NCBI GenBank assembly: GCA_030849965.1
Contig: JAVDKL010000002.1
Coordinates: forward strand, 434,001 to 498,000
Origin: Schauerella fraxinea
GTDB taxonomy: Bacteria > Pseudomonadota > Gammaproteobacteria > Burkholderiales > Burkholderiaceae_B
DNA: 64,000 nt
Direction of reading: 5' to 3'
Shown: positions 7,722-15,975 of the stretch, in pieces
Position numbering within the stretch: the first letter of the stretch is position 1
How the letters are laid out: each line of letters opens with the position of its first letter
Notes under the pieces: model-generated
Told to the model about the DNA's origin: nothing
Database searches by the model: none
The model's input: only the letters and a program-made list of their open reading frames with translations
Program-made: the position numbers and the translations under genes

Positions 7722-10225
7722 ACCGCGGCGCTTATCTTCTGGGTGCGGCCGTGGTCGCACTGGCGGTGATGTTGACGTTGACCGTCAACAGCTATTACGT
7801 GTTTGTGCTCGCCAATGTGGCGTTGATCGCCATCGTTGGGATTGGGTTGAATGTGTTGCTGGGTCTCACGGGCCAGGTGTCGTTCGGCCATATGGGTTTT
7901 TATGCGATCGGCGCCTACACGGTGGCGATCTTGACCACTAAAGCCGGCTGGGGTTTCTGGCCGGCATGGGCGGCAGGCGCTGCGATCTCGTGCGCGGCTG
8001 GCGCTTTGCTGGCGTTGCCTGCGTTGCGAGTGAAAGGGCCATACCTGGCCATGGTCACGATTGCGTTCAGCTTTATCGTGCAACACGCAGCGATCGAGAT
8101 GCGCGATCTGACGGGTGGGCAGAGCGGCATCATGGGCATTGGCGGGCCGTCGTTTGCCGGGGGCCTGAGTACCGAACAAGGTGTAGCACTGGTTGCCATC
8201 GCGACTGCGGCGATTTTGTTGATCGCTTATGCCCGGCTGTCGCGTGGCACGTGGGGCGCGGCGATGCGCGCCGTCAAGGATAGTGAGGTGGCGTCCGAAT
8301 CCATCGGCCTGCGACCGCTGGTGATCAAGACGATCGCGTTTGCCTTGTCGGCCATGACGGCGGGGTTGGCCGGCGGATTGTTCGCGCCGTTGTCCACATT
8401 CGTCACGCCCGAAACTTTCAGCTTCATGCAGTCGATTCTGTTCGTGTTGGTGGTGATCGTGGGGGGCGCGGGATCGATCGCCGGCCCCATCATCGGTGCG
8501 GTGATTGTGGGCGTGCTGCCCGAATTGCTGGCGAGTCTGGAAGCCTTCCGGTTGCTGTTTTTTGGGGCACTGCTGTTGCTGGTGCTCTGGGTGGCGCCCG
8601 ACGGCGTCATGGGATTGGTGCAGTCCGTGGCAGCTCGCTTCAAGCGTCGTCCGGTGCACGCCGTGGCAACCCCGGTCACGCCTGACGGGGCCCTGGATGC
8701 TGTCGATCCGGGCCTGGCGCAGCGTACGCGTGCGACGCTGGCCGCGCACGATCTGGGGATGCGTTTCGGCGGCGTGCAGGCGGTATCGGGATTGAGCTTC
8801 GACGTGCCGGCTGCTGCGGTCACCAGTCTGATCGGCCCCAATGGCGCGGGTAAGACAACCGCGCTCAATATGTTGAGCGGATTCTACCGGCCCACCACCG
8901 GCGGGTTTTCGCTGGGCGGTGCGCCGCTGGCTACTTTGCCGGCATTCCGCATTGCGCGTCGCGGCGTGGCGCGCACCTATCAAACCTCACAGCTGTTCGG
9001 TTCACTCTCGGTGGCCGAAAACGTGGCGCTGGCCACCACGCGTGGCCAATTGGGATCGCTTCTGGGTGCGAAGCGTTTTGGCTCCGATACAGCACGGCAG
9101 CGCGCGCAAGCGCTGCTCGCGTTTTGCGGCTATCGCGGCGCGTTGAGCACGCGTGCCGCAGACCTGCCGCACGTCGATCGCCGGTTGGTTGAGATTGCGC
9201 GTGCATTGGCGACCGATCCCGATGTGTTGCTGCTCGACGAACCGGCCGCCGGGTTGTCGCGTGAAGACAAAGACCATCTTGCCGGGCTGTTGCGCCGGAT
9301 CGCCGAGGCCGGCATCAGTGTGGTGGTGGTCGAACACGACATGGCATTAGTGATGGCGATCTCGGATCAGGTGGTCGTGCTCGATGCGGGCAAGCGCCTG
9401 GCGCTGGGTACGCCGCAAGCCGTGCAAAACGATCCGGCCGTGAAGCAGGCGTATCTGGGCGAATCGTTGCTCGACGGCCGGGATGCTGCCCCGCGGGCGC
9501 CGCTGGTCGCCAGCCGCGAGTTGCTGGGTGTGGGCGATCTGGTCGCCGGTTACGGCGCCGAACCGGTGCTGCACGGTATCAGCCTGCAGGTGCGAGAGGG
9601 CGAGATGGTGGCGTTGCTGGGCGCGAACGGCGCCGGCAAATCCACCCTGATGCGGGCGCTCGCCGGCCTGCATCGCACCACGGGCGGCGGCATGCATTTC
9701 GATGGTCATGCGCTGGACGGCAAGAGTGCCGAAGCGATCGTGGGCTTGGGCGTGGTGCTGGTGCCCGAAGGTCGCCAGGTCTTTCCCGAGCTGTCGGTGC
9801 TGGACAATATTCGCTTGGGCGGTTTCTTGCATCCCGATGGGCTGGAGGCGCGCGTTGAATCGATGTTGCAGCGGTTTCCGCGCTTGCGCGAGCGCTTGCA
9901 TCAGCGGGCAGGTCTGCTTTCAGGGGGCGAGCAGCAGATGCTTGCCGTTGCTCGCGGCCTGATGGCGCGTCCGCGCATCTTGCTGCTGGACGAACCCTCG
10001 CTGGGTCTGGCGCCAAAAGTGATTGCAGAGTTGTTTGCGGCCTTGGATGCCTTGCGGCAGGAGCGCATGACGATTTTGCTGGTGGATCAAATGGCAGGCC
10101 TGGCGCTCGCGCTGGCCGACCGTGCCTATGTGATCGAAGGCGGGCGCGTCGTGGCGCAAGGGACGGCGGCAGAGATCAGCGCCAACGACGATCTGGCCAA
10201 CGCGTATCTGGGCGGCCATGCCTGA
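7718..10225 (+). CDS. Three-part ABC fusion: LivM-type permease + LivG-type ATPase + LivF-type ATPase
   Basis: An 835-residue protein that combines three usually separate subunits. Residues about 1-305 are the LivM permease (GLNVLLGLTGQVSFGHMGFY; IVGGAGSIAGPIIGA). Residues about 345-600 are a LivG-type ATPase: Walker A GPNGAGKT near 375, Walker B VLLLDEPA near 503, VVVVEHD. Residues about 605-835 are a LivF-type ATPase: GANGAGKST near 634, LSGGEQQ near 734, ILLLDEPS near 754. In the first ATPase the signature position reads LPHVDRR instead of LSxGQ, so one of the two composite ATP sites may be degenerate. No stop or frameshift interrupts the fusion. Confidence 0.93.
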   Translation: MNRGAYLLGAAVVALAVMLTLTVNSYYVFVLANVALIAIVGIGLNVLLGLTGQVSFGHMGFYAIGAYTVAILTTKAGWGFWPAWAAGAAISCAAGALLALPALRVKGPYLAMVTIAFSFIVQHAAIEMRDLTGGQSGIMGIGGPSFAGGLSTEQGVALVAIATAAILLIAYARLSRGTWGAAMRAVKDSEVASESIGLRPLVIKTIAFALSAMTAGLAGGLFAPLSTFVTPETFSFMQSILFVLVVIVGGAGSIAGPIIGAVIVGVLPELLASLEAFRLLFFGALLLLVLWVAPDGVMGLVQSVAARFKRRPVHAVATPVTPDGALDAVDPGLAQRTRATLAAHDLGMRFGGVQAVSGLSFDVPAAAVTSLIGPNGAGKTTALNMLSGFYRPTTGGFSLGGAPLATLPAFRIARRGVARTYQTSQLFGSLSVAENVALATTRGQLGSLLGAKRFGSDTARQRAQALLAFCGYRGALSTRAADLPHVDRRLVEIARALATDPDVLLLDEPAAGLSREDKDHLAGLLRRIAEAGISVVVVEHDMALVMAISDQVVVLDAGKRLALGTPQAVQNDPAVKQAYLGESLLDGRDAAPRAPLVASRELLGVGDLVAGYGAEPVLHGISLQVREGEMVALLGANGAGKSTLMRALAGLHRTTGGGMHFDGHALDGKSAEAIVGLGVVLVPEGRQVFPELSVLDNIRLGGFLHPDGLEARVESMLQRFPRLRERLHQRAGLLSGGEQQMLAVARGLMARPRILLLDEPSLGLAPKVIAELFAALDALRQERMTILLVDQMAGLALALADRAYVIEGGRVVAQGTAAEISANDDLANAYLGGHA

Positions 10226-10241
10226 TCAGCGCAAGGCGTGA

Positions 10242-10297
10242 GCGGATGAGGCGCGGCGGATGACGCTCGGCGGATGAAGTCTGCTGGATGACGCCCG
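10242..10297. repeat. Degenerate 13-15 bp tandem repeat, four copies
   Basis: Four consecutive copies of a unit close to GCGGATGACGCTCG lie 16 bp after the ABC fusion gene: 10242-10255, 10256-10269, 10270-10282 and 10283-10297. The core (G)CGGATGA is best conserved. It lies between convergent genes. No T-run follows, so it is not a simple terminator. Confidence 0.7.
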
Positions 10298-10330
10298 GCC
10301 CATTCAGCGCGCAGTCCGTCCCGATGCAGT

Positions 10331-11713
10331 TCAGCGTCGGGGCGGTTTGATCCACGGCACGCTATTGACGGCGGCAAACACCACAAGTGCGGCCGCCAGC
10401 ACCCAGCCGAGCGCGGTGATGCTGCCGCCCGTTGCCCGCATGACGGCCGCGCCGCCCACTGCGATCACGGCCACGCGCGCCAATCCGCCCACGATGGACC
10501 ATCCCATCCGGCGGGCGCCTTGCGACGCAAAGTAAAACGCAAGCCCGGCACCGAAAAATCCGTACGCGGGCGCTGTGCTGCGCAGATACTCCGCGCCCGC
10601 GGCAATCGCTTCGGCATCGTTGGTGAACAAGCCCAGCCAGGCGGCCGGAAAGATCGCGGCGGCCAATCCCACGAGCTCGGTCACGCCGGCTGCGACGGCC
10701 GCGCCCGTCCAGGCGATGCGCCGGGCGCGTTCGGCTTGGCCTGCGCCGATGTTCATGCCGATCATGGCCACCATTCCTGCGCCGAACCCGAACACGATGG
10801 GGACCTGCAGATACTCGAGTCGAATGCCCAAGCCGAATCCCGCCAGTCCAGCCGCGCCATGCGTGGCAACGAGTGCCGTCGCCAGGATCACCGAAAGATT
10901 CGAGGTGACGTTATTGACGATGGCCGGCACGCCCACGCCGAGAATGTCGGCAAACAGCGCGCGTTGCAGGGGATGCTTGGTGGAGAGCCGCACGCCGCCG
11001 TGCCCCCGGGCGAGCTTGACCAGCAGAATGGCGCAGCCGATCGCGTAATACAGCACCAGCGCCAAGCCCGCGCCGGCAATGCCGAGTGGGGGGAGGGGGC
11101 CGGCGCCGAAGATCAAGATCGGCGAGGAGACGAGCAGGATCAGCACGCCGCCTGTGAGCACTGCCGCCGGTGCCAGCATATTGCCGCTGCCGCGCAAAAT
11201 ACTGGCGAGGGCGTTGAGCAACCAAAGAAAGCAGGCGCCCGCGAAGACGGCATTGGAGTAGACGACAGCGTTGTCGAGCGCCGCGCCAGATCCGCCCATC
11301 GCGCTGTAAAGGGTGTAGCCGGCCATCAGCAGCAACACGGTAAACGCCAACCCGAACACCAATGCGATGATCACCGCGTGATAGGCCAACGCTTCCGCGC
11401 GCGCTTGATTGCCGCTGCCGATGGCGCGAGCGATCGCCGATGAAATGCCGCCGCCGATTCCGCCGGCCGACATCATCTGCATCAGCATGATGAGCGGAAA
11501 CACCAGCGCGGCGCCCGCCAGGGCATCCACGCCGAGCAGCCCCACGTAGTAGCTTTCGAGAAAATTGGCGGCAGCCTGCGCCAGCATCACGACGATGTTG
11601 GGCGCGGCCAAGGCAAGCAATGTGGCGAGCACGGGGCCGCGCAGCATGCGTTCGGTGCGCGCCGATGGGCGGGCAGGAGAGGGTGCAGCAAGCGTAGCGG
11701 TGGGCGGTGCCAT
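10331..11713 (-). CDS. MATE family efflux transporter
   Basis: A 460-residue polytopic membrane protein with about twelve hydrophobic segments and two similar halves, as in MATE (NorM/DinF-type) cation-coupled drug or metabolite exporters. N-terminal segment LALAAPNIVVMLAQAAANF and the mid-protein GVPAIVNNVTSNLSVILATALV are the equivalent first helices of the two halves. The ATG at 11713 was preferred over the longer frame because the membrane core starts shortly after it; the upstream sequence has GATCCTC rather than a Shine-Dalgarno. It follows the MFS gene by 22 bp and probably shares its transcript. The substrate is unknown. Confidence 0.9.
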   Translation of the reverse strand: MAPPTATLAAPSPARPSARTERMLRGPVLATLLALAAPNIVVMLAQAAANFLESYYVGLLGVDALAGAALVFPLIMLMQMMSAGGIGGGISSAIARAIGSGNQARAEALAYHAVIIALVFGLAFTVLLLMAGYTLYSAMGGSGAALDNAVVYSNAVFAGACFLWLLNALASILRGSGNMLAPAAVLTGGVLILLVSSPILIFGAGPLPPLGIAGAGLALVLYYAIGCAILLVKLARGHGGVRLSTKHPLQRALFADILGVGVPAIVNNVTSNLSVILATALVATHGAAGLAGFGLGIRLEYLQVPIVFGFGAGMVAMIGMNIGAGQAERARRIAWTGAAVAAGVTELVGLAAAIFPAAWLGLFTNDAEAIAAGAEYLRSTAPAYGFFGAGLAFYFASQGARRMGWSIVGGLARVAVIAVGGAAVMRATGGSITALGWVLAAALVVFAAVNSVPWIKPPRR

Positions 11714-11735
11714 GAGGATCTCGATGTGCGGCCGG

Positions 11736-13097
11736 TCAGGCACGCTGGGCAGTGAGTTCGGCCGATTTGGCGGCCGGGCGTCGAATGATGAAGACGGCCA
11801 CTGCCGCAATCAGGCAGGCGGTGCCGGCAGCATAGAGCGCCGGCGAGTAGGTCAACAAGAGCGTCCGCACGGTGCCCGCGCCGTAAGCGGCGGTGGCCGC
11901 ACCGAGTTGATGGCCCGCGAAGATCCAGCCGAAGATGAGTGGCGCGCGATCCCGTCCGAAGGCTTGGCCGGCAAGCTTGACGGTGGGCGGCACGGTAGCG
12001 ATCCAGTCCAGGCCATAGAACATCGCAAAGAGCGACAGGCCGTAGATCGAGAATTCGGAATGCGGCAGCCAGAAGAGCGATAGACCGCGCAGGCCGTAAT
12101 ACCAGAACAGCAGCTTGCGATTGTCGTACCGATCGGAGAGCCAACCCGACAGGATCGTGCCCACGAAGTCGAACGCGCCCATCATCGCCAGTACCGATGC
12201 AGCGGGAATGGCCGATAGGCCGAAGTCGCTGCACAGTGAAATGAAGTGCGTCTGGATCAGGCCGTTGGTGCTCAGCCCACAGATGAAGAAGGTGCCGAAC
12301 AGCACCCAGAACGTGCTGGATTTACGCACGCTATAGAGTTGGGTAAAAGGCGTGAGCAGCGCCCGGCCGAGGGGCAGGGTGGCAGCAGGAGGGGAAACGG
12401 TGGCCGTTGCTGCTGCTGGCGCGTCGGGTTTTGCGTCGGATGTGGCGCTGGGCTCGGCATCGGGTTTGGCACCATAGGGCCGCAAGCCCACGTCGGCCGG
12501 GTGACTGCGTACGAACAAGGCGGCGAGCAGGGCGACCATCAAACAAAACGCGAAGACGGGTGCGATGGCCATGCGCCAGCCGTAATGCTCGACGAGCCAG
12601 GCGCCGATCGGCAGAAAGATCAACTGGCCGGTGGCAGAACTTGCGGTCAGCATGCCGATCACGAGTCCCCGCCGCGCGTCGAACCAGCGATTGGCGACCA
12701 CGGCAGCCAGCACCAGCGCCGTCAACCCCGAGCCGATGCCCAGCATCACGCCCCACAGCATGAATAATTGCCACAGTGCCGTCATGCCGGTGGCCAGGAT
12801 CAGACCGCTCGCGACCAACGTCAGCGCCACGCACATCACGTTGCGCAAGCCATAGCGCGCCATGAAGATGGCTGAAAACGGCGCCATCAGGCCGAACAGC
12901 AGAAAGCGCACGGCGAGCGCCGAAGAGATCTGCTCGGTATTCCAGCCGTAGCTTTCGCCCAGGGGCCGCAGCAACACGCCGGGCAAACCCAGTGCGGCGG
13001 ACGAAGAAAGCATCGCCAGAAATGCCACCGCCGCAACGACCCAACCGTAATGAATGCCGCGACCGGCTAACCATCTGGAAAACGTTGACGCAAGCAT
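11736..13097 (-). CDS. MFS transporter (oxalate/formate antiporter-like)
   Basis: A 453-residue major facilitator with about twelve hydrophobic segments. The start HYGWVVAAVAFLAMLSSSAA and the LLRPLGESYGW segment resemble the OFA/monocarboxylate subgroup. A low-complexity Pro/Ala/Asp-rich cytoplasmic loop (around residues 205-245) lies between the halves, as is common for the central MFS loop. The ATG at 13097 is preceded by TCTCCTC, which is not a ribosome binding site. Substrate unknown; an anion such as a mono- or dicarboxylate is a family-based guess. First gene of a leftward pair with the MATE transporter. Confidence 0.88.
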   Translation of the reverse strand: MLASTFSRWLAGRGIHYGWVVAAVAFLAMLSSSAALGLPGVLLRPLGESYGWNTEQISSALAVRFLLFGLMAPFSAIFMARYGLRNVMCVALTLVASGLILATGMTALWQLFMLWGVMLGIGSGLTALVLAAVVANRWFDARRGLVIGMLTASSATGQLIFLPIGAWLVEHYGWRMAIAPVFAFCLMVALLAALFVRSHPADVGLRPYGAKPDAEPSATSDAKPDAPAAATATVSPPAATLPLGRALLTPFTQLYSVRKSSTFWVLFGTFFICGLSTNGLIQTHFISLCSDFGLSAIPAASVLAMMGAFDFVGTILSGWLSDRYDNRKLLFWYYGLRGLSLFWLPHSEFSIYGLSLFAMFYGLDWIATVPPTVKLAGQAFGRDRAPLIFGWIFAGHQLGAATAAYGAGTVRTLLLTYSPALYAAGTACLIAAVAVFIIRRPAAKSAELTAQRA

Positions 13098-13128
13098 GAG
13101 GAGATCCGGAGCGGCAGTTGAGGTGCTT

Positions 13129-13157
13129 AATTTACATTACGACCATAATTTAAACAA
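13129..13157 (-). promoter_or_regulatory. Putative sigma70 promoter for the MFS-MATE operon
   Basis: On the minus strand TTGTTT (13157-13152) and TAAATT (13134-13129) are 17 bp apart, about 31 bp before the MFS start. The site sits in a short AT-rich island containing TAAATTA twice with an 18 bp period, which could also be an operator. Confidence 0.4.
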
Positions 13158-13236
13158 TGCGCATTTTTGGGGAGTGCAACAAATGCAGCGGCCAGATGCA
13201 ACGACGGGGTACGTCTGCGTCAGCGAGTTACATTTC

Positions 13237-13266
13237 TTGCGAGGCGCTATCGGCCTACGCTATCTT
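13237..13266 (+). promoter_or_regulatory. Putative sigma70 promoter for the lipid kinase operon
   Basis: TTGCGA (13237-13242) and TATCTT (13261-13266) are 18 bp apart and would give a leader of about 32 nt before the ATG at 13305. Confidence 0.35.
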
Positions 13267-13304
13267 GCACACTCCCCTCACTCACGCGCCTTAGGCTCCT
13301 CCTT

Positions 13305-14258
13305 ATGCCGCCCACCACCTTCGCCAAAGACGCGCCCTTCTTCATTGTGCAGAACACGGCCTCTGGTCGTTCCGACACACAGGAAGTGCAGGACGCCATC
13401 AAATCGGTGCTCGACGGCGCCGGTCGGCGCTACACGCTGTTCCCGGTCGACGATCCTACGCAGTTGGAGGCCATGGCCAAGCGGGCGCTCGAGCTGGCGC
13501 GCGCGGAAGGCGGGGCGGTGATCGCTGCCGGTGGCGACGGTACCTTGAATGCGGTGGCGCAGGTGGTGCACGGCCAGGATGTGCCCTTCGGCATCCTCCC
13601 GCAAGGCACCTTCAACTATTTCGGCCGCACCTACGGCATCTCGCAAGAGACGTTGGTGTCGACCCGATGCTTGCTCAACGCGCATATTCAGCCGGCGCAA
13701 GTGGGGCTGGTCAACGATCGCGTGTTTCTGGTCAACGCCAGCCTGGGCCTCTATCCCAAGCTGCTCGAGGATCGCGAGGCCTATAAGAAGCGCTATGGGC
13801 GCAGCCGCCTGGTGGCGTTCTGGTCCGGTATCGTGACGCTTTTCAAGGCGCACAAGCAGCTCACGCTGCGCATCGAAACGGACGGCGACACCCGCACGAT
13901 CCGGACCCCTTCCATCGTGGTGGGCAACAATCCGCTGCAGCTGGAGCATGTGGGGATCGAGGAGCGCGGCGCACTCGAACAAGGCCAGTTGGTGGCCATG
14001 GGCTCCAAGCCCGTGGGCACGCTGGCGCTTTACGGCATGTTGCTGCTTGGGCTGATGCGCCGGCTGGGCGACGCCGACAAGGTATTCAGTTTCGGTTTCG
14101 AGCGCCTCACGGTGCGCCCAACGGGACGCCCACGACGGATCAAGATCGCCATGGACGGCGAAATCACCCACATGGAGACTCCTATTACGTTTCGCGTTTC
14201 CGATCATCCGCTGCCCTTGCTCGTGCCTGCTGAAGGCGAAGGCGTCGAACGCGCATGA
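13305..14258 (+). CDS. Diacylglycerol/lipid kinase (YegS/DagK catalytic family)
   Basis: A 317-residue soluble lipid kinase of the DAGK_cat family. Visible are the N-terminal IVQNTASGR phosphate-site loop (residues 14-22), the nucleotide signature GGDGTLNAVAQ at 76-86, and GILPQGTFNYFGR around 98-110. The C-terminal half (DGEITHMETPITFRV) is the usual beta-rich DagK domain. It would transfer phosphate from ATP to a lipid such as diacylglycerol at the inner membrane face. Start: ATG at 13305 just before MPPTTFAKDAPFF; the preceding CTCCTCCTT is not a ribosome binding site. It overlaps the phosphoesterase gene by 4 bp (ATGA). Confidence 0.88.
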   Translation: MPPTTFAKDAPFFIVQNTASGRSDTQEVQDAIKSVLDGAGRRYTLFPVDDPTQLEAMAKRALELARAEGGAVIAAGGDGTLNAVAQVVHGQDVPFGILPQGTFNYFGRTYGISQETLVSTRCLLNAHIQPAQVGLVNDRVFLVNASLGLYPKLLEDREAYKKRYGRSRLVAFWSGIVTLFKAHKQLTLRIETDGDTRTIRTPSIVVGNNPLQLEHVGIEERGALEQGQLVAMGSKPVGTLALYGMLLLGLMRRLGDADKVFSFGFERLTVRPTGRPRRIKIAMDGEITHMETPITFRVSDHPLPLLVPAEGEGVERA

Positions 14259-15061
14259 CAGTGCTTGTTCATATTTCCGACCCGCATTTCGGCACCGAAC
14301 AACCCCCTGTCGTGATCGCCCTGAAAGCGTTGATTGACCGTCTTGCACCGACTGCGGTGCTGTTGGGCGGCGACGTGACACAGCGCGCCCGAACCGCGCA
14401 GTTCGAGGCGGCGCGGGACTTCATCGGCAGCCTTGGCCGTCCGGTGCTTTGTGTGCCCGGCAACCACGACATTCCCCTCTATAACGTCTTCGCCCGGATA
14501 TTCAATCCTTATGGCGGCTATCGCCGCGCCCTCGGGCAGGATCTGGAACCCGTATTCGAGACCGACGAGGTGCTGGCCATCGGCGTGAACACCACGCACC
14601 CCAAGCGCCACAAAGACGGCGAAATCAGTTCGCGCCAGATTGCGCGGGTAGCCGACCGGTTGCGCCGGGCAAGTCCGCGTCAGTTGCGCATCGTGATGGC
14701 GCATCACCCGGTGCAGGCTCGCGAGGCCTCCGACCGAGCCAATCTTTTGCATGGCCGGCGCGTGGCGTTGCCGACCTGGATCGACGCTGGCATGGACCTC
14801 ATGCTGGGGGGGCACATTCATCTGCCTTACGTGGCGGCGCTGGCGAAGGATCCTGAAGGCCGGAATGCCTGGGCCGTGCAGGCCGGAACAGCGCTCTCGC
14901 ATCGGGTACGTGGCGACGTCCCGAATTCCGTGAACGTCATCGTTCGGGATCCGGTCTCGACGCGGTGCCTGATCGAACGCTGGGACTTCGACGCGACCTC
15001 GCAGGCGTTCGACCGGGTCGAGACGTCCGAACTCATTTTGAGTCGGGATACGGTGGGGTAG
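14255..15061 (+). CDS. Metallophosphoesterase (CpdA/Icc-like)
   Basis: A 268-residue calcineurin-like phosphoesterase. The metal-ligand blocks are all present: ISDPHFG (Asp9, His11), LLGGDVTQ (Asp40), PGNHD (Asn70-His71-Asp72), MAHHPVQ near 149 and GGHIHLP near 186. Family members hydrolyse cyclic nucleotides, UDP-linked lipids or phospholipid phosphodiesters. Translational coupling to the lipid kinase and proximity to a PAP2 phosphatase suggest lipid-phosphate turnover rather than cAMP hydrolysis. No signal peptide, so cytoplasmic. Confidence 0.88.
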   Translation: MTVLVHISDPHFGTEQPPVVIALKALIDRLAPTAVLLGGDVTQRARTAQFEAARDFIGSLGRPVLCVPGNHDIPLYNVFARIFNPYGGYRRALGQDLEPVFETDEVLAIGVNTTHPKRHKDGEISSRQIARVADRLRRASPRQLRIVMAHHPVQAREASDRANLLHGRRVALPTWIDAGMDLMLGGHIHLPYVAALAKDPEGRNAWAVQAGTALSHRVRGDVPNSVNVIVRDPVSTRCLIERWDFDATSQAFDRVETSELILSRDTVG

Positions 15062-15095
15062 GGGGAAGGGACGTGTTTGGCGAGATGGGTAGCAC

Positions 15096-15872
15096 ATGAT
15101 GATGGATATGCAGGCAACAGCGACGTGGTTGGGCGAACACGCGCTGGTGGTATCGGGTGGGGCGCTGGTGCTGGCCTGGTTGCTGACGGCCGGCCTTTGG
15201 CAGGTGGGGGCCGGCGAAGGCCCGCGCGCACGGCGTCAGGCGGTGTACTGGGGGGCGGCCGGCGGCGCAGCGGCGCTATTCGCGACATTGGCCTTTCTGG
15301 TGTCGCGCGACAGCAGCGTTACGGCGTTCGACGATACGTTGGCCGCCACCTTGCGCGTGGCATTGCCGGTGGCGGTGCTGCAGACGGCGTCGGTGGTGAC
15401 GCATTTGGGCGACCGCCAGTTGCTGACCGTTATCGCTGCGGGGGTGGCGGTGGTCCTTCTCTGGCGCAGACGATGGTGGTGGGCGGTGGCGTGGGTCGCC
15501 GCAACGGCCGGCGGTGGGGTGATCAATCGAGTGCTCAAGCTCACCTTCGAGCGAGTAAGGCCGGAGTTCGTTCATACCTTGTCCGACGCCAGTGGGTGGA
15601 GCTTCCCGAGCGGCCACGCGTCGGCGGCGATGGCCATCTATGGGATGGGCGCCTATTTTGTGTTGCGGCTCGTGGTGCCCGAGCGGCGGCTTGCCGTGCT
15701 GCTGATCGCCGCCACGATCGTGGTGGTGGTGGGCATCACCCGGATCATGCTGCAGGTGCACTACGCCAGCGACGTGCTGGCGGGTTGGGCGATCACGTCG
15801 GTCTGGCTGGCCCTGTGCATCGCCGGGCTCGAAGCGATCGAGCGGCGAGCCACGGCGGCGCGGGCGAATTGA
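15096..15872 (+). CDS. PAP2 family membrane phosphatase
   Basis: A 258-residue membrane protein with about six hydrophobic segments and the three acid-phosphatase motifs: KLTFERVRP (about 148-156), FPSGH (about 170-174) and TRIMLQVHYASD (about 215-226, with Thr for the usual Ser). These phosphatases dephosphorylate phosphatidic acid, undecaprenyl pyrophosphate or related lipids on the outer face of the inner membrane. It lies 34 bp after the phosphoesterase and completes a lipid kinase/phosphoesterase/phosphatase group. Several ATGs are possible (MMMDM); the first is shown. Confidence 0.88.
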   Translation: MMMDMQATATWLGEHALVVSGGALVLAWLLTAGLWQVGAGEGPRARRQAVYWGAAGGAAALFATLAFLVSRDSSVTAFDDTLAATLRVALPVAVLQTASVVTHLGDRQLLTVIAAGVAVVLLWRRRWWWAVAWVAATAGGGVINRVLKLTFERVRPEFVHTLSDASGWSFPSGHASAAMAIYGMGAYFVLRLVVPERRLAVLLIAATIVVVVGITRIMLQVHYASDVLAGWAITSVWLALCIAGLEAIERRATAARAN

Positions 15873-15975
15873 TCGCTGAGCCGATACCGGCAAATTGATC
15901 CCTAAGCCGGTACGTTCGAACGCATCCCCAGGCCGGCGCGGGCGAACCGATCGGATCTCTAAGCTGGCACGGCCC
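15864..15975. repeat. Degenerate tandem repeat of about 25-30 bp, about four copies
   Basis: Between the convergent PAP2 and thioesterase genes the sequence repeats a unit like GGCAAATTGATCCCTAAGCC. Copies begin near 15864, 15889, 15912 and 15940, and conserve GAA/AAAT-TGATC and (A)AGCCGG. The array covers both stop codons. It resembles in length and style the array after ligA. Confidence 0.55.

Noticed and set aside
7718-10225. Frameshift artefact joining separate genes
   Set aside because: The frame is continuous with plausible linkers and intact domain motifs on both sides, and the second system in the window also carries a fusion.
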